NCBI GenBank assembly: GCA_964573255.1
Contig: CAZNJB010000034.1
Span: 1 to 33,776 of the forward strand
DNA: 33,776 nt
Origin: CAYNUJ01 sp964573255
GTDB lineage: Bacteria > Bacteroidota > Ignavibacteria > Ignavibacteriales > Melioribacteraceae
Reading direction: 5' to 3'
Of the stretch, positions 8,848 through 16,689 are shown in pieces. The translations under genes were made by a program, and so were the position numbers. The notes beneath the pieces are model-generated. The model worked only from the letters and a program-made list of their open reading frames with translations, was not told where the DNA came from and searched no databases. Numbering within the stretch: the first letter of the stretch is position 1; every line of letters starts with the position of its first letter.

Positions 8848-8855
8848 TATATTTG
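8848..8855 (+). promoter_or_regulatory. Possible -7 promoter element (TAnnTTTG type)
   Basis: TATATTTG matches the Bacteroidota-type -7 consensus TAnnTTTG and lies 33 nt before the aldehyde dehydrogenase start. I did not find a good -33 partner at the usual distance. In AT-rich DNA the match could arise by chance. Confidence 0.3.
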
Positions 8856-8888
8856 TTTTGATAAATAAACGCAGAAACGGAGGTTTAA

Positions 8889-10253
8889 ATGGCAATTCAA
8901 ACAGTTAATCCTGCAACGGGAGAAGTGATTAAAGAATTTGAGCCCTTTACAAACGAAAGAGTTGATGAAATTATAAGAGATTGTGATAATACTTTTCAAA
9001 AGTGGAAAACCACCGACTTTGAATTTCGTAAGAGTTTAATGTTGAAAGCCGCTAATATTTTAAGAGAGAGAAAACATGAATTGGCTGAATTAATGACATT
9101 GGAGATGGGAAAGCCAATAACACAGGGGATAGCCGAAGCGGAAAAATGTGCTTGGGTGTGTGATTATTACGCTCAGAATGCGGAAACGATTCTGCGTAAT
9201 GAGATTATTTCAACGGACGCATCAGAAAGTTATGTCCAGTTCGATCCTTTGGGAGTGGTGCTTGCCGTAATGCCTTGGAATTTTCCTTTCTGGCAGGTTT
9301 TCCGTTTTGCAGCACCGGCTTTGATGGCAGGGAATGCAGGAGTGTTAAAGCATGCCTCTAATGTTCCTCAGTGTGCCATTGCTATTGAAAATATTTTTAA
9401 AGAGGCGGGATTCCCTAAAAATGTATTTCGTAATTTATTGATCAATTCCTCTCAAGTAGAAGCTGTTATTAATAATCCTTTGGTAAAAGCGGCTACTTTA
9501 ACCGGCAGTGAATATGCAGGGATGAAAGTGGCGGAAGCTTCCGGTAGAAATTTGAAGAAAACAGTTATGGAACTGGGCGGAAGTGATCCGTTTATTATTT
9601 TATCCGATGCCGATTTGGATAATGCATCATCGGTTGCAGTTACAGCGCGTTTGATAAATAACGGTCAAAGTTGTATCGCGGCAAAACGCTTTATAGTTGT
9701 GGATGATGTTTACGAAGAATTTCTGAATATGTTTGAATCGAAAATGAGAGCAGTTAAATTAGGTAATCCGATGAATGATGAAACTGAGTTGGGGCCAATG
9801 GCAAGAGAAGATTTGTTGCTCGAATTGCATAGTCAAGTAATGCAATCGGTTGATAAAGGTGCCGAGGTAATTGTGGGTGGAAGAAGAATTGAAGGAGAGG
9901 GTTCTTTCTATCCTGCTACAATATTAACAAATGTAAAACCCGGTATGCCAGCGTACGAGCAGGAATTGTTCGTTCCCGTAGCTTCAGTTATTAAAGCAAA
10001 GGATGAAGCAGATGCAATAAGAATTGCAAACGATACGAATTATGGTTTAGGTGCATCGCTATGGACTAACAATATCGAAAAAGCTAAAGAACTTTCGCAT
10101 TTAATCGATTCAGGCAGTGTATTTATAAATGGGTTGGTTAAATCAGATCCTCGCTTGCCTTTCGGTGGAATAAAGCTCTCCGGTTACGGTCGTGAACTTT
10201 CTCACTACGGAATAAAGGAATTTATAAACATTAAGACCGTGTGGATTAAGTAG
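8889..10253 (+). CDS. NAD(P)-dependent aldehyde dehydrogenase, succinate-semialdehyde dehydrogenase-like
   Basis: A 454-residue cytoplasmic ALDH superfamily enzyme that oxidises an aldehyde to a carboxylate with NAD(P)+. The short N-terminus (MAIQTVNPATGEVIKEFEPF) and length match the short succinate-semialdehyde dehydrogenase group (GabD/Sad type). Visible motifs are PWNFPFWQVFRFAAPALMAG, the cofactor-binding TGSEYAG, general base E228 in MELGGSDPF, and nucleophile C262 in NNGQSCIAAKRF. The C-terminal PFGGIKLSGYGREL is also typical. GGAGG at 8879-8883, 5 nt upstream, fixes the start. No GABA or succinate-semialdehyde pathway gene is adjacent, so the physiological substrate is open. The heptamer array begins 15 bp after its stop. 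Confidence 0.9.
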   Translation: MAIQTVNPATGEVIKEFEPFTNERVDEIIRDCDNTFQKWKTTDFEFRKSLMLKAANILRERKHELAELMTLEMGKPITQGIAEAEKCAWVCDYYAQNAETILRNEIISTDASESYVQFDPLGVVLAVMPWNFPFWQVFRFAAPALMAGNAGVLKHASNVPQCAIAIENIFKEAGFPKNVFRNLLINSSQVEAVINNPLVKAATLTGSEYAGMKVAEASGRNLKKTVMELGGSDPFIILSDADLDNASSVAVTARLINNGQSCIAAKRFIVVDDVYEEFLNMFESKMRAVKLGNPMNDETELGPMAREDLLLELHSQVMQSVDKGAEVIVGGRRIEGEGSFYPATILTNVKPGMPAYEQELFVPVASVIKAKDEADAIRIANDTNYGLGASLWTNNIEKAKELSHLIDSGSVFINGLVKSDPRLPFGGIKLSGYGRELSHYGIKEFINIKTVWIK

Positions 10254-10267
10254 GGAGAGGTTGGGTG

Positions 10268-10316
10268 CTGGATTCTGGATACTGGTTGCTGGATACTTGA
10301 TGCTAGTTGCTGGATG
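10268..10316 (+). repeat. Left heptamer tandem array (CTGGATN, seven units)
   Basis: Seven consecutive 7-nt units are ctggatt, ctggata, ctggttg, ctggata, cttgatg, ctagttg and ctggatg. It lies in the 109-bp gap between the aldehyde dehydrogenase and the four-helix-bundle gene. The same unit recurs in inverted orientation at 10767..10790. Confidence 0.85.
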
Positions 10317-10362
10317 TTTTGTAAAATTAAAATATTTTTATCAATAAAATTTTGAGGTAAAG

Positions 10363-10740
10363 ATGAATTATAAGGATTTGGAAATTTGGCAGCTTGCCAG
10401 AGAACTTGTAAAAGAAATCCATAATATGACGATTCATTACCTCCCTAAATTTGAGATGTTTGAAGAGGGAAGTCAAATAAGACGTTCTATTAAATCTGTT
10501 AAATCCAATATTGCTGAAGGTTTTGGACGAAGACGTTATAAGCAAGAATATATTCGATATATTATTTATGCTCTTGCTTCAAATGACGAGACTATTGATC
10601 ATCTCGATACATTAGTAATTACTGAATCTTTAACGGATAAAGAATTAATCAATAAACTAAACGATAAGCTAATTTTATTAGGAAAGAAACTGAATAATTT
10701 TTGTCGTTCGCTCGAAGAAGGACATATGAGTATAAAATAG
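10363..10740 (+). CDS. Four-helix-bundle protein (S23 / intervening-sequence protein family)
   Basis: A 125-residue, mostly helical protein of the family first noted in 23S rRNA intervening sequences (TIGR02436-like). It is structurally akin to the accessory protein Avd of diversity-generating retroelements. Recognisable features are the start YKDLEIWQLARELVKEIH, the central RRSIKSVKSNIAEGFGRRR with the family's NIAEG(F/S)GR core near residue 51, and YIRYIIYALASNDETIDHLD. GAGG at 10354-10357, 5 nt upstream, supports ATG 10363. The rows of Lys and Arg fit nucleic-acid binding. No rRNA, reverse transcriptase or template/variable repeat is present, so it is a stand-alone member. Its biological role is unknown. 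Confidence 0.88.
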   Translation: MNYKDLEIWQLARELVKEIHNMTIHYLPKFEMFEEGSQIRRSIKSVKSNIAEGFGRRRYKQEYIRYIIYALASNDETIDHLDTLVITESLTDKELINKLNDKLILLGKKLNNFCRSLEEGHMSIK

Positions 10741-10745
10741 GAAGG
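10740..10745 (+). promoter_or_regulatory. Shine-Dalgarno for the extended tag start
   Basis: GGAAGG, beginning on the last base of the four-helix-bundle stop codon, lies 5 nt before ATG 10751. This supports translation through the repeat-derived N-terminus of tag. Confidence 0.6.
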
Positions 10746-10750
10746 AACAG

Positions 10751-11374
10751 ATGAAGCATAATTCAACAGTAACCAGCATCCAGAATCCAGAATCAATTTC
10801 AAACTCGGCGACGCGCTGCTCCTGGTGCGGCACAGATCCGGTTTATATTAAATATCACGATGAAGAATGGGGTTTTCCGGTTCATGATGATATTAAATTA
10901 TTTGAAATGCTTTGTCTCGAAGGACAGCAAGCTGGACTCAGTTGGATAACGGTTCTTAAAAAAAGAGATAACTATAGAAAAGCTTTTTACAACTTCGATC
11001 CGCAGAAAATTATCCGTTACGTGCCGGGGAAATTCGACAAACTTATGGAAGATGAAGGGATAATCCGGAACAAATTGAAAATCGAATCTATTGTGAGGAA
11101 CGCAAGGGCTTTCTTGCAGGTGCAGGAAGAATTCGGTTCTTTCGATAAATATATTTGGAGTTTCGTTGACGGTAAACCGATTATCAATAATTTCAAATCG
11201 ACCGAGGAAATACCTGCCAAGACGGAACTTTCTGATCGTATCTCGAAAGATTTAAAAAAGCGCGGTTTTAACTTTGTCGGTTCTACTATTGTATATGCAT
11301 ACTTACAAGCAATTGGGATGGTAAACGATCATATTGCAGATTGTTTTATCCGGGAACAATTAATTAAAATGTAG
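10751..11374 (+). CDS. tag: DNA-3-methyladenine glycosylase I with repeat-encoded N-terminal extension
   Basis: A 207-residue base-excision repair glycosylase that removes 3-methyladenine from alkylated DNA. Zinc-site residues C23, H36, H194 and C198 match E. coli Tag C4, H17, H175 and C179, each offset by exactly 19. The base-binding Glu57 in CLEGQQAGLSW matches E38 with the same offset. The extra N-terminal residues (MKHNSTVTSIQNPESISNSA) are encoded largely by the right inverted heptamer repeat. No Met lies between residue 1 and RCSWC, and the Shine-Dalgarno at 10740-10745 fits ATG 10751, so the extension is probably translated. The gene follows the four-helix-bundle stop by 10 bp, so both may share a transcript. 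Confidence 0.93.
   Translation: MKHNSTVTSIQNPESISNSATRCSWCGTDPVYIKYHDEEWGFPVHDDIKLFEMLCLEGQQAGLSWITVLKKRDNYRKAFYNFDPQKIIRYVPGKFDKLMEDEGIIRNKLKIESIVRNARAFLQVQEEFGSFDKYIWSFVDGKPIINNFKSTEEIPAKTELSDRISKDLKKRGFNFVGSTIVYAYLQAIGMVNDHIADCFIREQLIKM
10767..10790 (-). repeat. Right inverted copy of the heptamer repeat
   Basis: Read on the minus strand it is ctggatt, ctggatg, ctggtta, ctg, matching 22 of the first 24 bases of the left array at 10268. It lies inside the 5' end of the tag coding sequence and encodes roughly residues 6-14 of Tag. Confidence 0.85.
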
Positions 11375-11421
11375 ATGATTTTCCGCTACTTTTGTTGAAT
11401 TATTTATTCAATAAAAATATT

Positions 11422-11892
11422 TTAAATCGTGAATGTTAGAATATTACCGTTCAAAGTTGAATTATATTTTTTCAATGGCTGATTTGCCGGACCGTTAACG
11501 ACTCCACCGGAAGTATTATATTTTGAACCATGACAAGGGCACATTGCAGTGGAACCAATAAAAGCACCCACTTGGCAAGATTGATGTGTGCAAGTTCTGC
11601 TTAATACCGTTGCGGAAGTCATTGAGGAACGTATAATAAAAATACCGTTTGAAGGAAGATTGTTGATATCATTCCTGGAAAGAGCAATTGTTCCGCCTAC
11701 ATTCTGCAAAACGGAATATTTTGATTCGGAAATATCGATGGTAAATGTTTTGGATTCGTTTGGTCCAACCGGATTATCCTCACTCGAACAACTTTCCAGA
11801 AATTGAGCTAACGTTGTGCCTGCGGCAATTAAAGTGATACTTTTGGCTGATTGGGATATAAAATCTCTGCGAGATTTTTTACCTTTTTTCAT
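11422..11892 (-). CDS. Rieske [2Fe-2S] protein with Tat-type signal
   Basis: A 156-residue exported iron-sulfur protein. The N-terminus has a twin-arginine motif (KSRRDFISQ, R8-R9), a hydrophobic stretch, then FLESC with Cys35, which could be a lipobox. The Rieske cluster ligands are C101 and H103 in CTHQSC, and C118 and H121 in CPCHGS. C106 and C120 supply the disulfide typical of high-potential Rieske proteins of quinol-oxidising complexes. No cytochrome b or other respiratory subunit is adjacent, so its partner is unknown. It could serve a bc-type complex encoded elsewhere or a separate electron-transfer role. A possible AAAGGA Shine-Dalgarno lies 8 nt before the ATG. Confidence 0.9.
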   Translation of the reverse strand: MKKGKKSRRDFISQSAKSITLIAAGTTLAQFLESCSSEDNPVGPNESKTFTIDISESKYSVLQNVGGTIALSRNDINNLPSNGIFIIRSSMTSATVLSRTCTHQSCQVGAFIGSTAMCPCHGSKYNTSGGVVNGPANQPLKKYNSTLNGNILTFTI

Positions 11893-12228
11893 AGAATGAT
11901 CCTTTCATAGCTAATACAATTATTATAATATCCTTTTTTTAATAATTGTTATTTGTCGCCTATTTTACAGAATAGGGAAATAATCGCTTGGAACGCTTCT
12001 CTTAGTACCCAACAATACAATTCTTAGAGGAGAAATCAAACGGAGTGATGAGTTAAACAATAGTTGTTGATAGATAGTTTCGTTTTTTCCCTTTTTAAAT
12101 ATAAAGGAAAATATTATCCCTTCAACAAAAATTATATATTTCTTCTCAGAACAAAGAAGAGAGTTAAATATTTAACAGATGTTTTTTTATTCTATTAATT
12201 GGTCTAAAACTAAGAAGTGAAATTCAAT
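11893..12228. other. Gene-free AT-rich intergenic region
   Basis: About 336 bp between the start of the Rieske gene and the alaS terminator. I see no credible open frame (the longest ATG frames I checked by eye are around a dozen codons) and no tRNA-like fold. It should contain the Rieske promoter. A partial mirrored motif (ttctctta near 11997 and tagaggagaa near 12026) is too weak to name. Confidence 0.5.
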
Positions 12229-12256
12229 AAAAAAGGGAACGGGCATGCCCGTTCCC
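12229..12256 (-). terminator. Terminator of alaS, perfect 22-nt palindrome
   Basis: Positions 12235-12256 form a perfect palindrome (half-arm gggaacgggc with central atgc). On the minus strand it is followed by six T residues (12234-12229). It lies 25 bp past the alaS stop. Confidence 0.88.
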
Positions 12257-12281
12257 TAGATGCTGTGGTATAAATTAAAAT

Positions 12282-14870
12282 TTATTTTATAAAATCTTCT
12301 ACAATAGTATCGAATTTGTCCAATGCTTCATCAATTTTACTTATATCTTTCCCGCCAGCGGTTGCAAGGTGAGGTCTTCCGCCTCCGCCTCCGCCAAGTA
12401 TTTTGGCTACTTGTCCTACGATTTTACCCGCCATTAAATTTTTGGCTTTAATTAAATCGTCGGAAACAACGCAAACCATATATACTTTTCCTTCAACTTC
12501 GGAAATCAATAAGCCGGCTCCACTTTTCATTTTGTTGCGAAGCTCATCTCCCATGGATTTTAATTCATCCATATTTGCCGCGTTTACTTTGCCTTTAAAT
12601 ACTTTAACGTCGGCAATTTCATTAGGTGATTGAACAATTGAATCTATTCCGCCGAGTTTTTCTTTTAATTTTAATTCGTTTAATTCTTTTTCCAGTTTCT
12701 TCTTTTCTTCGAGTAATTCGAAAACCTTCTCTTCATTCTTACGCTGATTTTCGATTTGAGAAAGAATATATCTTTCAACGCCAGCACCGGTAACGGCTTC
12801 AATTCTGCGGACACCGCTGGCAATCGAAGATTCGCTGATGATTTTGAACAAACCTATCTGCGCACTATTTTTAACGTGAGTTCCGCCGCAAAATTCCATT
12901 GTGAAATCTCCGAACTGAACAACGTTAACTCTGTCCCCGTACTTATCACCGAAGAACATAAGTGCGCCCATTTTTTTAGCTTCTTCGAAAGGAATGTTGC
13001 GGTGATGATACAAATCTATATTTTCACGAAGTTTTTCGTTAATCAAAGATTCAATATCCCGTATTTCACTTTCGCTTAATTTGGAAAAATGTGTGAAGTC
13101 AAAACGGAGTCTGTCCGGTCCTACATAAGAACCGCTTTGCTGAACATGAGTACCTAAAATTTTGCGCAGTGCGGAATGCAGAAAATGGGTAGCCGAATGA
13201 TTACGCATTATATCCCATCTTCTTTTTGCATCTACACTTGCTAAAACATCTACTCCGTTTTGTAATGCATCTTTGTATTCTACGATATGAAGAACAATAT
13301 TATTCTTCTTATCTACATCAATAACATTAAGAGAGGAGTTTTCAATGTTTAATTTTCCGATATCGTCAATTTGTCCTCCGGCTTCTACGTAAAAGGGAGT
13401 TTTATCCAAAACAACAATCGATTTATCGCCTTCTTTTTTTACTGCTAGAGTTTTAGCAGGAGTACTTAATTCCTCATATCCGGTAAATTCTGTTGCGGGT
13501 AATCCGGAAATATTCAAATCTTGTAAATCGTTAACAACTATATTGACTCCGGATATTTTATCTTTCGTTGATTTACGCGCTCTTTCTCGCTGTTCGTTCA
13601 TCAACTCTTCGAAACGCTTTTCATCCACCGCAAGTCCAATTTCCTTTGCCATAACATTTGTAAGATCGACGGGGAATCCGAAGGTATCGTAGAGTTTGAA
13701 TACGTCTTCACCCGGAATTACTTTAGCTCCTTCAGAAGTAACTCTAGCGGCAATCTGTTCGAACAGTTCTATACCGCGGTCGAGTGTTGCGTTGAAGCTT
13801 TCTTCTTCAGCTTTAATTATCTTTTCAATATTGGTTTTATTCTCTTTAATTTCCGGGAATACGTCACCCATAGTTCTTACTAAAACGTCAACTAACTTAA
13901 ATTGGAAAGGTTCTTTCAAATCAAGCTTTCTGCCGTAACGTGCTGCGCGTCTTAATATTCTGCGGAGAACGTAACCTCTTCCTTCATTACCGGGAACTGC
14001 TCCGTCGGCAATAGCGAAAGTAAGCGCCCTAACGTGATCGGCAATTACGCGCATAGCAATTTGGTGTTCTTCTTTTTCGTAACCGATGCCTGAAATGTTT
14101 TCTATCTCTTTTATCAACGGTTGGAAAACATCTGTATCGTAATTGGAAGATTTTCCTTGAATTACAGCGCAAACACGTTCGAAACCCATTCCGGTATCGA
14201 CATGTTTATTAGGTAAATCGTGCAGTGTGCCGTTTTGATCTTTGTTGTATTGGATGAAAACAAGATTCCAAATTTCAATACATTCGGGAACTCCGGCGTT
14301 TACGTATTTAGGGTTATTGTAGTCATCCCCAAGATTTATATGGATTTCCGAGCAAGGACCGCAAGGACCTGTATCGCCCATTTCCCAAAAATTGTCTTTT
14401 TCGTCAAAGCGTAATATATGGTCGGGATTTATATCGGTTTTGCTTTTCCACAATTCGAATGCTTCGTCATCCGTGCGATAAACCGTTGCCCACATTCTTT
14501 CTTTGGGCAATTTCCAAACTTCAGTCAATAATTCCCAAGCCCATACAATTGCTTCTTCTTTGTAATAATCTCCGAATGACCAATTTCCAAGCATTTCAAA
14601 AAATGTATGGTGGTATGTATCGTGTCCTACTTCCTCCAGATCGTTATGCTTTCCACTTACGCGAATACATTTCTGTGTATCCGCCGCACGTTTGTAATCG
14701 CGTGTTCCTTTACCCAAAAATACATCTTTGAATTGGTTCATCCCTGCATTGGTAAATAAAAGTGTGGGATCGTCGTAAGGAACCACCGGTGCGCTGGGCA
14801 CAATACGGTGTCCTTTATTTTTGAAAAAATCTAAAAATTGCTGTCGTATCTCTTGAGATGTCATTTCCAT
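12282..14870 (-). CDS. alaS: Alanyl-tRNA synthetase
   Basis: An 862-residue class II aminoacyl-tRNA synthetase that charges tRNA-Ala, near the usual length of about 870. The N-terminal catalytic core starts MEMTSQEIRQQFLDFFKNKG and contains LLFTNAGMNQFKDVFLG and GDTGPCGPCSEIH. The editing domain carries the zinc motif: H558 and H562 in RNHSATHFLH, and C661 and H665 in CGGTH. A C-terminal DHHA1 domain with KILGGGGGGRPHLATAGGKD follows. ATG at either 14870 or 14864 is possible and neither has a strong Shine-Dalgarno sequence. The gene stands alone, with a -7-like promoter element upstream and a clear terminator. Confidence 0.97.
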   Translation of the reverse strand: MEMTSQEIRQQFLDFFKNKGHRIVPSAPVVPYDDPTLLFTNAGMNQFKDVFLGKGTRDYKRAADTQKCIRVSGKHNDLEEVGHDTYHHTFFEMLGNWSFGDYYKEEAIVWAWELLTEVWKLPKERMWATVYRTDDEAFELWKSKTDINPDHILRFDEKDNFWEMGDTGPCGPCSEIHINLGDDYNNPKYVNAGVPECIEIWNLVFIQYNKDQNGTLHDLPNKHVDTGMGFERVCAVIQGKSSNYDTDVFQPLIKEIENISGIGYEKEEHQIAMRVIADHVRALTFAIADGAVPGNEGRGYVLRRILRRAARYGRKLDLKEPFQFKLVDVLVRTMGDVFPEIKENKTNIEKIIKAEEESFNATLDRGIELFEQIAARVTSEGAKVIPGEDVFKLYDTFGFPVDLTNVMAKEIGLAVDEKRFEELMNEQRERARKSTKDKISGVNIVVNDLQDLNISGLPATEFTGYEELSTPAKTLAVKKEGDKSIVVLDKTPFYVEAGGQIDDIGKLNIENSSLNVIDVDKKNNIVLHIVEYKDALQNGVDVLASVDAKRRWDIMRNHSATHFLHSALRKILGTHVQQSGSYVGPDRLRFDFTHFSKLSESEIRDIESLINEKLRENIDLYHHRNIPFEEAKKMGALMFFGDKYGDRVNVVQFGDFTMEFCGGTHVKNSAQIGLFKIISESSIASGVRRIEAVTGAGVERYILSQIENQRKNEEKVFELLEEKKKLEKELNELKLKEKLGGIDSIVQSPNEIADVKVFKGKVNAANMDELKSMGDELRNKMKSGAGLLISEVEGKVYMVCVVSDDLIKAKNLMAGKIVGQVAKILGGGGGGRPHLATAGGKDISKIDEALDKFDTIVEDFIK

Positions 14871-14897
14871 TCTATATTTAGTTTAAAAATTAAGCCA

Positions 14898-14905
14898 CAA
14901 ATATA
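14898..14905 (-). promoter_or_regulatory. Possible -7 promoter element for alaS
   Basis: On the minus strand TATATTTG matches TAnnTTTG and ends 28 nt before the alaS start. No -33 TTTG was found at about 20 nt upstream; the nearest is 29 nt away. Confidence 0.3.
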
Positions 14906-15049
14906 ATAAAAATTGTCTGCTTGATTGATTTTGCCAAATTATGCTGCATAAAAAATAATATCTTTAATACTAAAAGGCCACAAATAATTGATTTTTATTG
15001 CTCTTAGTGATACTTTTACATAATTGTATAAAATAATTTCCAAACGGTA

Positions 15050-15628
15050 TTGGGTAAATACAACAACTTAAACGACAGCGAGTTATTTAAAAAGATAGCC
15101 AAATACGATTCAAGGGCTTTAGAAGAGCTTTACGATCGATACTCTCCCTTGTTATATACTTTAATTAAAAAAATATCCCCGGATGAGAATACTGCAGAAA
15201 ATATTCTCGTGGAGGTATTTGCAATAGTCTGGAGAAAGATCGATAAATACGATTTTAATGCTGACAGTCCATACACTTGGCTAGTAACCCTGGCACGGAA
15301 CAGGGCTATCGATACACTCAGAAGAACACGAACCGCTTCTAATACCAGTCATTATAATGATGAGTACGAAGACTACTTTATTCTTCCAACACTTTCCGAA
15401 GAAATTGACAGTCTCGATTTACCCACAGCGGCGAAAATTAGACCGAATATGGAAAAAGCTCTTGCAAAATTAACCGATACTCAGAAATATGTAATTCATC
15501 AAGCCTATTACGAAGGTTACACTATCAAAGAAATTGCAAAGAAGTTAAATATTCCTATTGAGACGGTTAGGCAAAAAATTATGACGGCAGTTGTTAATTT
15601 GAAAGAAAATCTATTGTCGGGTGATTGA
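15050..15628 (+). CDS. ECF-type RNA polymerase sigma factor
   Basis: A 192-residue alternative sigma factor. Region 2 covers about residues 20-95 (ALEELYDRYSPLLYTLIKK, then SPYTWLVTLARNRAIDTLRR). Region 4 covers about 125-185, with the helix-turn-helix EGYTIKEIAKKLNIPIETVR. The start is TTG 15050: an in-frame stop lies at 15029-15031, no ATG occurs before the conserved LNDSELFKKIAK, and no Shine-Dalgarno is evident. It is followed by its anti-sigma factor with a 1-nt stop/start overlap, so the two are translationally coupled. The pairing with an RskA-like protein suggests a SigK-like ECF group. The inducing signal and regulon cannot be read from this window. Confidence 0.92.
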   Translation: MGKYNNLNDSELFKKIAKYDSRALEELYDRYSPLLYTLIKKISPDENTAENILVEVFAIVWRKIDKYDFNADSPYTWLVTLARNRAIDTLRRTRTASNTSHYNDEYEDYFILPTLSEEIDSLDLPTAAKIRPNMEKALAKLTDTQKYVIHQAYYEGYTIKEIAKKLNIPIETVRQKIMTAVVNLKENLLSGD

Positions 15629-16689
15629 TGGCGGATAATCAATTACGAGAAATGATAAGTGCTTTTGCCTCGGGCTGTATGGATAGAGAAAATTTTATCC
15701 AGTTCAAGGAATATTTAAATTCCGGCGGTTCCTTGCCCAAAAAGGAATTGGGTGAATTGCAGAATACAATGGCTCTTGTTCCGATAATTTTAGAATTGGA
15801 AAAACCTGATCCGGAACTCAAACGAAGAGTTGCCAAAAAATTACTCAGTTTACAGGATGAAATTAAAGAGAAGATAAAACAGAAGAAGGCGAGATTAGCT
15901 GAGGAAAAAGCGAAAGGTAATTTAAGCGCCTCCGAAGCTGATATCGATTTTCCGGATTTTGAAGCAACTTTTACTACTAGAGAGATTGAAACATTAAAGA
16001 CTTTAGACCAAAAAAGTTCTGCGGATAAAATAAAAACCGAGGAACAGAGAAGGACAGTTTCGGAAGCGGATAAGCGTGATTATAAAAAAACTAAAACTGC
16101 GGTCAAGAGAACAGCAGAAAAAGTTTCGGAGCCTAAATCGAGTAAAATGGCATTATTCGGTTGGATTACAGCCGCAGTTCTTTTTATTCTTATCATTATT
16201 ACTTATTTCTCCCTTTCTTCAGGTACGAAGGAATTGGAAGAAAAGCTGAAAAGCCAGGAAAAACAACTCGGTTTGTTAAAGAAAGAGTTGGCGCTTAACA
16301 AGCAGATAGTATCGGAATATAAAGAGCTTATTCAATTTTTGAAAAATAAGAACAATTACATTGTGGAACTCACCGGTGGAAGACAGTACCCATCGGCGAT
16401 GGGAAGGCTTATTATTTCATATAATTCCGGCGAGGGTGTTCTAATCCTTGAAAATCCGCCTGCATTGGAAGAAAACTTTTCTTATCAACTTTGGCTGGTA
16501 ACAAAAGGAAAATCTATTTCTCTCGGGACTCTTTCTAAGGAGAAAGATAAACTTTATTATTATATCTACAATATTCCCAAATTGAGTCTTAATGAAATTG
16601 ACTTATTCCGAATAACCAATGAACCGAAAGAAGGATCGATAATTCCTTTAGGTAATACTTTACTTTATGGAAGTGTGCCTAAATTCTAA
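15628..16689 (+). CDS. RskA-like membrane anti-sigma factor
   Basis: A 353-residue single-pass membrane protein. The cytoplasmic N-terminal part (about 1-170) contains the anti-sigma segment KPDPELKRRVAKKLL and a long charged linker. A membrane helix covers about residues 174-196 (ALFGWITAAVLFILIIITYF). A coiled coil follows (about 198-232), then an extracytoplasmic RskA C-terminal domain with LILENPPALEENFSYQLWLV and PKEGSI. It probably holds the upstream sigma factor inactive at the membrane until an envelope signal releases it. The ATG overlaps the sigma stop as TGATG. The C-terminal codons overlap the convergent membrane-protein gene by 4 bp. No zinc-binding HxxxCxxC motif is seen. Confidence 0.85.
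   Translation: MADNQLREMISAFASGCMDRENFIQFKEYLNSGGSLPKKELGELQNTMALVPIILELEKPDPELKRRVAKKLLSLQDEIKEKIKQKKARLAEEKAKGNLSASEADIDFPDFEATFTTREIETLKTLDQKSSADKIKTEEQRRTVSEADKRDYKKTKTAVKRTAEKVSEPKSSKMALFGWITAAVLFILIIITYFSLSSGTKELEEKLKSQEKQLGLLKKELALNKQIVSEYKELIQFLKNKNNYIVELTGGRQYPSAMGRLIISYNSGEGVLILENPPALEENFSYQLWLVTKGKSISLGTLSKEKDKLYYYIYNIPKLSLNEIDLFRITNEPKEGSIIPLGNTLLYGSVPKF

Larger units (their letters stand above)
10268..10790 (+). mobile_element. Candidate small mobile cassette: four-helix-bundle gene between inverted heptamer arrays
   Basis: Direct observation: a single gene of the four-helix-bundle (S23/IVP) family is enclosed by inverted repeats. The outer 24 nt of the left array (10268-10291) and the reverse complement of 10767-10790 agree at 22 of 24 positions. 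Both are built from a CTGGATN heptamer. No transposase, integrase or reverse transcriptase lies within or next to it, so any movement would need help from elsewhere or from the four-helix protein itself. The upstream aldehyde dehydrogenase is intact, and the right end runs into the start of tag. Calling it mobile is inference; the inverted flanks are seen directly. Confidence 0.5.

Noticed and set aside
10268..10316. Heptamer array as a CRISPR array
   Set aside because: Units are 7 nt with no spacers, and no cas genes are present.
10363..10740. rRNA intervening sequence protein in its classical setting
   Set aside because: No rRNA sequence is present on either side; the gene sits between two protein genes.
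10268..11374. Diversity-generating retroelement around the Avd-like four-helix protein
   Set aside because: No reverse transcriptase and no template/variable repeat pair in the window; the flanking repeats are inverted heptamers, not TR/VR.
11893..12228. Possible small RNA or small gene in the gap upstream of the Rieske gene
   Set aside because: No credible frame, terminator or known RNA fold was seen apart from the alaS terminator at its edge.
12756..13079. 107-codon plus-strand open frame inside alaS
   Set aside because: It is antisense to the conserved zinc-binding region of alaS; no ribosome-binding site or homology is apparent.
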